A DNA stretch of 64,000 bases, taken from the NCBI RefSeq assembly GCF_900176355.1, contig NZ_FWXI01000007.1, forward strand, positions 124,001 to 188,000, read 5' to 3'. Origin of the DNA: Sporomusa malonica (GTDB taxonomy: Bacteria > Bacillota > Negativicutes > Sporomusales > Sporomusaceae). The translations under genes and the position numbers were made by a program. Shown here one piece after another: positions 53,424-61,269 of the stretch (position 1 is the stretch's first letter; every line of letters begins with the position of its first letter). The notes beneath the pieces were generated by a model. It was given only the letters and a program-made list of their open reading frames with translations. It did not search any database and had not been told where the DNA came from.

Positions 53424-53552
53424 GTATAGTCTTAACATATATTGGTAATACTCCTAATGTAGAGTGGATAATAATGGTTAATTTCATGTCTAAAGTTGAC
53501 TGAATAACCATGTTATGGTATAATTGATAGGCTCGCAGAAAGGGGGGTATTC

Positions 53553-54542
53553 ATGGGTGGTGAAACGTCTGTACTGGCAAAGTACAGGAAGAGCAAAGCG
53601 ATAATTATTGTCGCGCTGCTCCTGGCATCACTGGTGGCAACCGGATTTGTTTGGGCGTATAAGAAAGTGCAAATTGTAGCAGATGGTCAAAACTATAGCG
53701 TGAATACGCTATATAAAAGCCCGCACAAAATATTAAAACAGGCAGGGATTACGCTCAGCCCTGAGGACGAAATTAGGTTGTCGACAGTAAAGGTTAATAC
53801 CGGAACAGTTATTGAGGTATTCCGTGCAGTACCTGTAATGGTAACCTATCAGGGAAAAAACACCAGCTTAATTACTGGTAAGCCTACTGTTCGCGAAGTT
53901 GCTGATCAGCTGGGGATTCCTCAAGACAAGGTAAAGCTGATTCCTGGGGAGGACAGCAGACCGGTTGCTGGGATGAACATTAAGGCCGTTACACTAAGTG
54001 AAAAAATCGAGGAACAAGAAAGTCCAGATTTGTATCAGGTCGTCCGTCAGCCTGATGCCACGTTAGAAAAGGGCGTGGAAGAGGTTGTCCAAGCTGGGGA
54101 AAACGGACTAAAAAAAGCTACGGTACGCGTGCGCTTTGAAGATGGCATCAAGGTATCTGCCGATGTGCTTTCAGAAATTGTGGCAGTAGGCTCCAAACCG
54201 CAGATTATTCGGGTCGGTACTAGGGATATTGTAGATACGTCCCGGGGTGCTATGCGGTTTAGGGACATCCGCTATATGGAGGCCACAGCCTATCTGCCGA
54301 CAGATGGTTCGGCTCTCGGACTGACAGCCACCGGCATTTCCGCCCGGCGGGGAGTTGTCGCTGTTGACCCGGATGTTATCCCGCTTGGCACACGTGTATA
54401 TGTGCCAGGCTATGGCATGGGGTTGGCAGCTGACACCGGCGGCGCCATTGTGGGTGACAAGATTGATTTATGTGTGGAAGATGCCAGTGAGGCCTGGCGG
54501 TTTGGCCGCCGGACAGTAAAAGTATATGTTTTAGCTGAGTAA
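53553..54542 (+). CDS. yabE: Resuscitation-factor-like cell-wall protein (DUF348-G5-3D)
   Basis: A 329-residue exported protein. An N-terminal membrane anchor (~15-35) is followed by ubiquitin-like DUF348 units (~45-145), a G5-like domain (~150-225) and a C-terminal 3D domain with the three Asp (GVVAVDPDVIPLGT near 268, ADTGG near 293, DLCVED near 306). It resembles YabE/RpfB-type wall hydrolases. The last 23 bp of the gene recur at 57767, marking an integration site. Confidence 0.92.
   Translation: MGGETSVLAKYRKSKAIIIVALLLASLVATGFVWAYKKVQIVADGQNYSVNTLYKSPHKILKQAGITLSPEDEIRLSTVKVNTGTVIEVFRAVPVMVTYQGKNTSLITGKPTVREVADQLGIPQDKVKLIPGEDSRPVAGMNIKAVTLSEKIEEQESPDLYQVVRQPDATLEKGVEEVVQAGENGLKKATVRVRFEDGIKVSADVLSEIVAVGSKPQIIRVGTRDIVDTSRGAMRFRDIRYMEATAYLPTDGSALGLTATGISARRGVVAVDPDVIPLGTRVYVPGYGMGLAADTGGAIVGDKIDLCVEDASEAWRFGRRTVKVYVLAE
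54520..54542 (+). repeat. Left copy of 23-bp direct repeat (attL-like)
   Basis: The final 23 bp of yabE, including its TAA, recur exactly at 57767-57789. The interval carries a recombinase remnant, so the pair looks like att sites of an integrated element that preserved the host gene end. Confidence 0.75.
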
Positions 54543-54553
54543 GAAAGAAGTAT

Positions 54554-54600
54554 AGCCTATAGACCCGCGAAATTGTTGGGTTTATGGGCTTTCTCTTTTT
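54554..54600 (+). terminator. Terminator after yabE
   Basis: A 13-bp stem (54554-54566 with 54578-54590) is followed by TTCTCTTTTT. It lies inside the element and so now serves yabE in place of the original terminator at 57793. Confidence 0.75.
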
Positions 54601-54659
54601 GCGGTGAGCGGGGCTTGGGATGAAGTTAGGCAGCTGTTTTTCTAGCGATTTGGCTATAA

Positions 54660-54907
54660 GTTCCTGGAGTGGTTAGCGATAGTTTTAGACGAGTTGTAAA
54701 GAGGGTAAAGGTAGAATATAGGAACTTCCACCACTTACGGCATACATTCGCCAGTATAGCCATAACCAGCGGTATAGGTATAAAGCTATATCTGTAACGA
54801 TGGGACATGCAACGGTGGTAGAGACTATAGACACCTATGGACACTTAATGCCAGGTGATAACCAGGCGGTAACGGCGGCAGTTGCGAATTTTTTGGCAGG
54901 CTTGTAG
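54660..54907 (+). pseudogene. Tyrosine recombinase (integrase) C-terminal remnant, frameshifted
   Basis: Conceptual translation gives FRRVVKRVKVEYRNFHHLRHTFAS and, after a one-base frameshift near 54787, VTMGHATVVETIDTYGHL (shortened quotes of a longer match). These are the HxLR, GH and active-site Tyr motifs of phage-type integrases. The N-terminal two thirds are missing. It is inactive. It lies just inside the left direct repeat, where integrases usually sit. Confidence 0.85.
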
Positions 54908-54920
54908 CCTGCTATTTTTA

Positions 54921-55040
54921 TTGATTTCTCTTAAGGCCATTGAGACTGAAGCGCTCCAGGATGCCGATAATATTAAAAAAAATGTTGGTTGGGAAGTAAA
55001 GGCTGTTTGGAAAACTGATAAGCTGTTTATATTGTTCTGA
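54921..55040 (+). pseudogene. Possible gene fragment (39 codons)
   Basis: An open frame from TTG 54921 encodes a short charged peptide (IETEALQDADNIKKNVGWEV...) ending at TGA 55038. No ribosome site or family is visible. It may be the tail of a lost element gene. Confidence 0.25.
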
Positions 55041-55045
55041 TTTTG

Positions 55046-55074
55046 GCCGCTCGGGGAAACCTGGGCGGCTTTAT
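55046..55074 (+). terminator. Terminator inside decayed element
   Basis: GCCGCTC pairs with GGGCGGC around a 10-nt loop, followed by TTTATTATT. Confidence 0.6.
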
Positions 55075-55146
55075 TATTAATTACAAAGGGGAAATATGGA
55101 TAATAGCGAATACTTTTTATTAATATATTTTGCAATGGAGGAAAAT

Positions 55147-55377
55147 ATGGATACTCTTTTAGCAATGATATTAAGTTATCTTACGTGGTTCATAATTCTC
55201 GTTATAATCGGGTATTTTATTTCTCCGACTATGTCCAAGAACAAACTTACACCAAAAGAGAGAAAGAAACAAACTTTATCATTTGCTCGTAGGGCACTGT
55301 TTTTGCTAATTATAATTGATATTGGTTCAGAGTTTATGGGCTTCATTTTTGGAAATTTATCAGGCAAGCCTAAATAG
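55147..55377 (+). CDS. Small membrane protein (76 aa)
   Basis: A 76-residue protein with two hydrophobic segments (residues ~3-27 and ~52-70) separated by a very basic loop (KNKLTPKERKKQTLSFARR). GGAGG lies 5 nt before ATG 55147, better than the earlier ATG 55096. No family recognised. It lies inside the decayed element. Confidence 0.55.
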   Translation: MDTLLAMILSYLTWFIILVIIGYFISPTMSKNKLTPKERKKQTLSFARRALFLLIIIDIGSEFMGFIFGNLSGKPK

Positions 55378-55469
55378 GTTTGCTTATTTAGATAAACCTG
55401 AATAGGTGAAGTTAAGCCTTCGGTATCGAGGTTACCCCTCGGGAAACCGGGGGCTTATTACTTTTCCGG

Positions 55470-55965
55470 GAGGGGAGTCAAATAGATAAACAACTTATTT
55501 GTCAGCAATTTAAACCGCTTGTTAAGAAGTACGCAGGTATATATAGAAAATCCGTTCCGGATGCTGAGTCAGAAGCTTGGCTGGCTTTGATTCAAGCACT
55601 GCATACCTATAATCCCGATCTTGGCGTTCCGCTGGCCGGTTATCTCGAAAGTCGGGTTAGGTATACATTGTTGAATCTCTGGAAACGTGAGATGAAGCGA
55701 AGACGGCAAGAATATCAAACAGAAAATGTCTTTGAGTATCTAGCAGCTCCGGACAATCCTCAGGCCACGATTGAACGGAAAGAAGTCATTGCCAGTATTC
55801 TGGCGGCACTGAAAGAAATCACAACGGCAACTGTTTGTAGTAGTTCATACTGTGGTTTATGGTTCTAGATTGGTATATATAGCGTAGGTATTAAGAATTA
55901 CAGCCCAGGCGGTATATCAACTGAAAAAGAGAGCATTAAGCCGTTTAAAAAGCCAGCTAGTTTGA
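55470..55965 (+). pseudogene. Broken sigma-70-like factor
   Basis: The frame from about 55482 encodes a sigma region 2-like stretch (QQFKPLVKKYAGIYRK, EAWLALIQALHTYNP) and then loses frame near 55835. The other frame resumes with a region 4-like helix-turn-helix (ITAQAVYQLKKRALSRLKSQL) after an internal TAG. An AGGGGA box precedes an ATA, not a normal start. Such small sigma factors occur in phage and integrative elements. It is non-functional as read. Confidence 0.7.
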
Positions 55966-56060
55966 ATGTATCTAAGTGAAAGCCGATATACAGGAAACAC
56001 ACAGTAAAAAGGAGCTCCTTGGCTGTCGGCGCTCAAATAATTAATTTGGAGGAATGTAAA

Positions 56061-57110
56061 ATGAGTTGTAAATGGGTTAAAGTAGATTCCCAACGTTATC
56101 TGCTTTCAAACAACGATCTTACTGTATTCGGTGGAGAAACAGTATCTGCCTATGCCATATTGGCGGATATCAGCTACGATTCAGGAAAGAAATATTTTGA
56201 GGTCAAAATAGATAGACTGGATAAAGGTGGTGATCCTAATATTGCAATAGGTGTAGCAATAGAGAATTCCATGCTAGCGTATGGGTTGGAAGGAGATCCA
56301 GTAATGAGATGCTATACGTCCGGTGGAAATTTGCTTGCTGGAACAAACGTTAGACCTTTGCCAAATTATGGGGAAATATTTACTGTTGGAGATGTAATTG
56401 GCGTAGCGTTAAATCTGGATGACGGTATTCTGACATTTTATAAAAACGGAGTTAGCCAAGGCGTAGCTTGCAGTGATATGACAGCTTTTAGACAGGAAGT
56501 TAAATTGTGTCCGACACATAGAAGCTATGGCACATCAACAGCACAAGTCACTGCGAATTTTGGTGCAACTCCTTTTTCATATCCAATTCCCGATGGATAT
56601 GAAAAATGGGACTCTATAAATGATGTTGTTCCTCGATTATCAGCTACAGCAGGTGACGCCAGGGTAACGCTCTCTTGGACGACAGTCATCGGCGCAACCG
56701 GCTATAACGTAAAACGAGCCACCACAGCAGGCGGCCCGTACACAACCATTGCGAGCAACGTTACCGGTCCTAGCTATACCGATAATGCAGTCACAAACGG
56801 TACCACCTATTATTATGTTGTAACTGCAATTACTGCTGACAGCGAAAGCGGAAATTCCAATGAAGCTTCTGCTACGCCGATTGCAACATCGGTCGAAGAT
56901 GAAAATGTCTTACTCCGCATCACTATGAATGATTCCAGTGAACGTGAATATAAGGTATCCAAGACCATTGCGGATGACCTTGCAAATTGGTGCAATCGCA
57001 CACTTGGAACCGGCAACTCATGCTTTGTATTTAACAAAGGTATTCAAAATAGCAAAGAATATCTATTTTACGAAAAAATCATCAGTTTTGAAGTGATACC
57101 GGTAGCGTAA
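56061..57110 (+). CDS. SPRY domain - fibronectin type III protein
   Basis: A 349-residue protein. Residues ~1-185 form a SPRY (B30.2-like) domain with KKYFEVKIDRL near 41 and GVALNLDDGILTFYKNGV near 115. Residues ~190-278 form one FN3 domain with ATAGDARVTLSWTTVIGATGYNVKRA. A ~65-residue C-terminal domain follows. There is no signal peptide. SPRY plus FN3 is typical of phage or element surface/tail proteins and of baseplate decorations. GGAGG precedes ATG 56061. It is the only long intact gene in the element. Confidence 0.8.
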   Translation: MSCKWVKVDSQRYLLSNNDLTVFGGETVSAYAILADISYDSGKKYFEVKIDRLDKGGDPNIAIGVAIENSMLAYGLEGDPVMRCYTSGGNLLAGTNVRPLPNYGEIFTVGDVIGVALNLDDGILTFYKNGVSQGVACSDMTAFRQEVKLCPTHRSYGTSTAQVTANFGATPFSYPIPDGYEKWDSINDVVPRLSATAGDARVTLSWTTVIGATGYNVKRATTAGGPYTTIASNVTGPSYTDNAVTNGTTYYYVVTAITADSESGNSNEASATPIATSVEDENVLLRITMNDSSEREYKVSKTIADDLANWCNRTLGTGNSCFVFNKGIQNSKEYLFYEKIISFEVIPVA

Positions 57111-57128
57111 TAAGCTACCCTTACTGCA

Positions 57129-57165
57129 GCCGCCTACCGGGTTCATCCTGGTGGGCGGCTTTTTG
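57129..57165 (+). terminator. Terminator after SPRY-FN3 gene
   Basis: GCCGCCTACC pairs with GGTGGGCGGC (one G-U), followed by TTTTTGC. Confidence 0.85.
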
Positions 57166-57261
57166 CTTCTCTAAACAAATTCTAAAATTTGGCGATTATT
57201 ATATGCATATGAACTCAGAGCGCAACGCTCTGTTAATATAAATTTCTTCCCCTTTTTTAGC

Positions 57262-57297
57262 GGCTCTGTCCTTCGGGATGGGGCGGCTTTTTGTTTT
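57262..57297 (+). terminator. UUCG-tetraloop terminator, copy 1
   Basis: A hairpin with a TTCG loop runs into a T-rich tract. Its 27-nt core from 57267 is identical to 58266-58292, while the outer stem bases differ yet still pair. Confidence 0.75.
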
Positions 57298-57407
57298 TAA
57301 AGAGGAATATCAAAAAAACTTACAGAATTTATCTGGAAAAAGAAAGAACCCCAGCAGTAGCCGGAGAGAACAGTGTGAACTCTTATTCCGTTAGTGGAGT
57401 TGATTTT

Positions 57408-57641
57408 ATGGATAATGACAATGAAACAAAATTAGAGCAAGAACGAATTCTCGCAAAGTATAATGCAAATAACCAAATTGGCCTAGCGTTGATTACCATG
57501 GGGCAAAATGCTTTAAAAAGTGCAACTTTGATTAACGGTGGAGCAGCGATCACGCTTCTTGCTTTTGTGGGGAATATATGGGATAAAGGTATAGACCACG
57601 AAACTGCAGTTTTCTTGGCAAAGTCTTCCAGCCGCCAATAA
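57408..57641 (+). CDS. Truncated membrane protein (77 aa)
   Basis: A 77-residue protein starting MDNDNETKLEQERILAKYN with one hydrophobic segment (LINGGAAITLLAFVGNIW, ~42-60). The NALKSATLINGGAA stretch matches the N-terminal half of a longer two-helix family of unknown function; the second half is missing. ATG 57408 has a GTGGAG box. It lies near the right end of the element and is probably a remnant. Confidence 0.5.
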   Translation: MDNDNETKLEQERILAKYNANNQIGLALITMGQNALKSATLINGGAAITLLAFVGNIWDKGIDHETAVFLAKSSSRQ

Positions 57642-57766
57642 GACGCTTTGTTTTATTATGATAATTATTACAATCGAAGATAAAGACCGATAATCTTATA
57701 ATGGAGCAAAGGGGACAATCTTAGTATCTACGGGCCTTGACGGGCAACCATAAACGGGATAAATGT

Positions 57767-57789
57767 AAGTATATGTTTTAGCTGAGTAA
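57767..57789 (+). repeat. Right copy of 23-bp direct repeat (attR-like)
   Basis: An exact copy of the last 23 bp of yabE (54520-54542). It is followed at once by a terminator that would have been the original yabE terminator before insertion. Confidence 0.75.
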
Positions 57790-57792
57790 AAT

Positions 57793-57820
57793 AGCAGGGC
57801 CTTGAGCCCTGTTATTTTTT
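57793..57820 (+). terminator. Presumed original yabE terminator
   Basis: AGCAGGGC pairs with GCCCTGTT around CTTGA, followed by ATTTTTTG, four bases after the right repeat. Confidence 0.8.
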
Positions 57821-57918
57821 GATTTGACAACACACCTAGTATCTAAAGTTATTCTAATAAATGGAGTTTATTATTAAATTATGGGATTCGATATTAAATA
57901 CAAAAGGGAAGTGTTCCT

Positions 57919-58239
57919 ATGAAAATTGTAGCGAAAAAAGTAATCATATACTCAATGGTAGGCCTAATGCAAATTGGCATGTTTGCCTCTGCCGCTGAAG
58001 CAGCCGCCCCAAGACAGGAGGAACCGCCACGCTTCGAACAGCGGAATGAGCATCGTAATGACCACCAGCAGCGAGACCTGGAAAAAGAGCGGAGATTACA
58101 CGAAGAAAATAAACGACACGAGCAAGAAATGAAACGACGTCCGCATGAGTCAAGGAAGAAATGGCATGAGCGACAGCAACGTGAGATTGAGCGCCATGAA
58201 AGAGCTATACATGAGATTATGGAAATGAGGCATAGATAA
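57919..58239 (+). CDS. Secreted highly charged protein (106 aa)
   Basis: A signal peptide (residues ~1-29, cleavage near ASAAEAAA) is followed by a chain of Arg, Glu, His and Gln with almost no hydrophobic residues (EKERRLHEENKRHEQEMKRR). The mature part is probably a long charged helix exported to the periplasm. No family recognised; metal or proton buffering is conceivable. A GGGAAG box precedes ATG 57919. Confidence 0.65.
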   Translation: MKIVAKKVIIYSMVGLMQIGMFASAAEAAAPRQEEPPRFEQRNEHRNDHQQRDLEKERRLHEENKRHEQEMKRRPHESRKKWHERQQREIERHERAIHEIMEMRHR

Positions 58240-58257
58240 TAGATACATAATTGGAGC

Positions 58258-58294
58258 AGGCCGATCTGTCCTTCGGGATGGGGCGGCTTTTTTA
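58258..58294 (+). terminator. UUCG-tetraloop terminator, copy 2
   Basis: Same 27-nt core as 57267-57293, with outer stem pairs changed on both sides. Six T residues follow. It ends the secreted-protein gene. Confidence 0.8.
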
Positions 58295-58423
58295 TTCTGG
58301 TTAGAAAGCTAGGTTATTATATTTATTTATAAAACTAGCCTATGAATGGGGTATATAAGGAGGAGTTTGATTATTAAATCTAAAAATATAATTATAATTA
58401 ATGAAAGGCAAGGGGACAAAAAA

Positions 58424-58594
58424 ATGGTTGCAAAATGCATGAAATGCGGAAAAGTATTTAATGTCGACGGAACAGTATTGAAACCAATAGGTGACGGTGG
58501 ATATTTAGAATGTTGTCCTAAATGCGGCAGTACGAATGTTTATTATACGGATTGCTTCTCAAGTGAAGAGGAGAACTCATGGCGAGATGATTGA
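58424..58594 (+). CDS. Small zinc-ribbon protein (56 aa)
   Basis: A 56-residue protein with CMKCGKVF and CCPKCGSTN, a CxxC...CxxC zinc ribbon, and an acidic tail. AAGGGGAC precedes ATG 58424. Zinc ribbons of this size bind nucleic acid or act as rubredoxin-like metal sites; the role is unknown. Confidence 0.65.
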   Translation: MVAKCMKCGKVFNVDGTVLKPIGDGGYLECCPKCGSTNVYYTDCFSSEEENSWRDD

Positions 58595-58616
58595 GAAGGA
58601 AATAAAGACGTCTTTT

Positions 58617-58645
58617 GCCGCATCCTCCGAGGTGCGGCTTTTTCT
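58617..58645 (+). terminator. Intrinsic terminator
   Basis: GCCGCA with flanking pairs and its complement TGCGGC enclose a short loop and run into TTTTTCTC, after the zinc-ribbon gene. Confidence 0.75.
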
Positions 58646-58722
58646 CTTACGGTAAGGGAATAAAGAAGCCGATAGAAAATTTCGGGCAGGAGTAGGGACA
58701 GAGTGCAGCGAATTCTTAGAGG

Positions 58723-58820
58723 ATAAGAAAAGACTTGGTTTGTGCCAAGTCCTTCAGGACGCCGGCAGAAGCCTTAGTCGTTCTTATGTCAACAGAATTG
58801 CATTATAAATTCTGGTAGAC
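58723..58820 (+). repeat. 98-bp intergenic repeat, family A copy 2
   Basis: The inverted copy of 25751-25848, 96 of 98 positions the same. It sits between the zinc-ribbon gene and the ABC transporter gene, 25 nt before the latter's start. Confidence 0.9.
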
Positions 58821-58844
58821 TCAAAAATCCAATGGCCGAAGGGA

Positions 58845-60572
58845 ATGATGTGCTTGCCTGGCTTAAATCGCAAATTTTTACAAGATACCTGGCATTTGAC
58901 CCGTGAATACTGGCGTTCGGAGGAAAAATGGCGGGCGGGAGGGTTGCTTGCCGTAATTATAACCCTTAATCTGACCTATGTTTATATTTTAGTGCTGATT
59001 AATACCTGGTTCAACCGGTTTTATAACGCACTTCAGAATTTTGATAAAGAGGAAGTTTTCAGTGCGCTGGGTGAATTTTGCCTGCTGGCTGCTTTTTACA
59101 TCATTGTAGCTGTTTATCAGCTTTATCTCAGGCAGATGCTTGAGATAAAATGGCGGCAATGGATGACGGGTAAATACCTTAATGTGTGGCTTAAAGATCA
59201 GATGTATTACCGGTTGCAGCTGACGGAGAATTATACGGATAATCCGGATCAGCGTATTAGCGAGGATTTAAGGTTATTTACTAATTACACCCTGCAATTG
59301 TCGCTAGGCCTGCTCAAAGCGGTTGTAACCCTGGTATCATTTATCGCTATCTTATGGCAGCTGTCCGGCACGTTGGTGATTCCTTTCGGTAATCACCAAC
59401 TGGCTGTCTCCGGTTATATGGTGTGGGTGGCCATTGTATATGCGGTAATTGGTACCTGGCTGACCCATAAAATTGGCAAGCCGCTGGCGCAGCTTAATTT
59501 TGATCAACAGCGCTATGAGGCCGACTTCCGGTTTAGTCTGGTACGGCTGCGTGAAAACAGCGAAAGTATTGCCTTCTATGGGGGTGAGGCCCGTGAGGAA
59601 CGAGCCTTTATATCACGATTTGGCAAGGTGTTTGATAATTATTGGCAGATTATGCAGCGCCAGAAGCACCTGACATGGTTTGCTTCCGGCTATGGTCAGA
59701 TTGCGATTATCTTTCCCTTGGTGGTAGCCATGCCACGCTATTTTACCAAAGAAATTCAGCTTGGTGGCTTATTGCAGACGTCCCAGGCTTTTAGCAAAGT
59801 GCAAGATTCCTTGTCCTTTTTTGTCGAGAGCTATTCCACGCTGGCAGAATGGAAGGCAGTAGTTGACCGTCTTACCGGTTTTGTGTGTAATATCCAGCAG
59901 GTGAGCGAGTTGCCTCAGAGCAGCACGATTATTCGGACAGAACCTGCACCGGTATTGGCTGTAAACCAATTGGACATTGACCTGCCTGATGGTCGGCGAA
60001 TCCTTTCTGGGCTTAATTTATCCATTCAGGCCGGTGAATCGCTGTTAGTGGCAGGGCCGTCAGGCAGCGGAAAAAGTACGCTCTTAAGAACCTTGTCTGG
60101 GCTATGGCCGTATGCGCAAGGCAGTATAGTCATACCGGAGGGTCACAGTTTTTTGTTTCTGCCCCAGAAGTCGTATCTGCCGCTGGGGACGCTTCGTGAC
60201 ACCCTGTTGTATCCAGGCCCTAAGCGGAGTGTAACAGATGAAGAAATTATGGCTGCTATGTTACTCTGTAAGCTTGATTGGCTGAAAGGCCAGCTTGATA
60301 AAATAGAGGACTGGTCTCGTGTATTATCTTTAGGTGAACAGCAGCGGATTGCTTTTGTCAGGGTACTTATCCACCAACCTGAATGGCTGTTTATGGATGA
60401 AGCCACGTCAGCGCTTGATGAACCAACCGAGCGGGTATTATATACTTTGTTGCGGGAACGCTTGGCCGGGACTGCTATGATTAGTGTTGGTCATAGAAAT
60501 ACCCTAAACAGCTATCACAAAAAGAAGCTGACACTTGATGGGGCAGGCCGTTGGAGTCTTCTTACTATGTAG
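58845..60572 (+). CDS. ABC transporter, fused permease-ATPase (YddA / SbmA-BacA-like)
   Basis: A 575-residue half-transporter of the ABC_membrane_2 (ABCD-like) type. Six membrane helices lie within ~30-330. The ATPase (~365-575) has Walker A GPSGSGKSTLLRTL near 405, signature SLGEQQRIAF near 490 and Walker B WLFMDEATSALDE near 512. Relatives import peptides, long-chain acyl chains or, in one mycobacterial case, vitamin B12. The substrate here is unknown. ATG 58848, one codon later, suits the GAAGGGA box better. It separates yabE from rnmV, which are neighbours in Bacillus. Confidence 0.85.
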   Translation: MMCLPGLNRKFLQDTWHLTREYWRSEEKWRAGGLLAVIITLNLTYVYILVLINTWFNRFYNALQNFDKEEVFSALGEFCLLAAFYIIVAVYQLYLRQMLEIKWRQWMTGKYLNVWLKDQMYYRLQLTENYTDNPDQRISEDLRLFTNYTLQLSLGLLKAVVTLVSFIAILWQLSGTLVIPFGNHQLAVSGYMVWVAIVYAVIGTWLTHKIGKPLAQLNFDQQRYEADFRFSLVRLRENSESIAFYGGEAREERAFISRFGKVFDNYWQIMQRQKHLTWFASGYGQIAIIFPLVVAMPRYFTKEIQLGGLLQTSQAFSKVQDSLSFFVESYSTLAEWKAVVDRLTGFVCNIQQVSELPQSSTIIRTEPAPVLAVNQLDIDLPDGRRILSGLNLSIQAGESLLVAGPSGSGKSTLLRTLSGLWPYAQGSIVIPEGHSFLFLPQKSYLPLGTLRDTLLYPGPKRSVTDEEIMAAMLLCKLDWLKGQLDKIEDWSRVLSLGEQQRIAFVRVLIHQPEWLFMDEATSALDEPTERVLYTLLRERLAGTAMISVGHRNTLNSYHKKKLTLDGAGRWSLLTM

Positions 60573-60582
60573 GTGTAAAATA

Positions 60583-60609
60583 ACAAAGCCGCCTTATAGG
60601 CGGTTTTGT
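60583..60609 (+). terminator. Terminator after ABC transporter gene
   Basis: ACAAAGCCGCC pairs with GGCGGTTTTGT around a 5-nt loop. Confidence 0.85.
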
Positions 60610-60687
60610 ATTGTAAAAACCTAGATAAAAAATCGGTAACTGTGGTAAGATATTCATATTGTGGATGTTGAATGGTGGAGTAGATAA

Positions 60688-61269
60688 ATGATTAAAGAAG
60701 TAATTGTAGTGGAAGGTAAACAGGATATTGCCGCTGTTAAGCGGGCAGTGGAGGCCGAATGTATTGCGACCGAGGGCTTCAATTTGCTGCCGCGCTGCTT
60801 AAGCCGGATTGAGCAGGCATATAAAAAACGGGGTATTATCATTCTGACCGACCCCGACAGCGCAGGAGAACGTATCCGGAAATTTCTTGCCGAGCGGTTT
60901 CCCGAGGCTAAGCATGCATTTGTGCCGAGGGAGCAAGCCGAGGCCAATGACGATATTGGCATTGAGCAAGCCAAACCTGCTGCCATTAGAGAAGCACTCA
61001 GTAAAGTGCGGCTGCATGAGTGGCAGCCAACAGGTGAATTTGGTTTGCAGGATATTATGGCCTGTAGACTGAGTGGGGTGCCAGATGCGACAGCGCGGCG
61101 AGCAGCTGTGGGCGAAAGTCTGGGTATTGGTTATGCCAATGCCAAAAGCTTTTTATATCGGCTAAATCACTATGGTGTTACCCGTGCTGAGTTTAATGCA
61201 GCACTTGAGAGATTGGAGGCTGCGGCCAGTAAAGGCAGTGGCGTGGAGGAAACAGAGTATGGCGATTAA
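60688..61269 (+). CDS. rnmV: Ribonuclease M5
   Basis: A 193-residue Toprim-domain RNase that matures 5S rRNA. The Toprim core shows VEGKQDIAAV near residue 6 and LTDPDSAGERIR near 55, and a DUF4093 C-terminal domain follows. It overlaps ksgA by 11 nt, the usual pairing. Confidence 0.93.
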   Translation: MIKEVIVVEGKQDIAAVKRAVEAECIATEGFNLLPRCLSRIEQAYKKRGIIILTDPDSAGERIRKFLAERFPEAKHAFVPREQAEANDDIGIEQAKPAAIREALSKVRLHEWQPTGEFGLQDIMACRLSGVPDATARRAAVGESLGIGYANAKSFLYRLNHYGVTRAEFNAALERLEAAASKGSGVEETEYGD

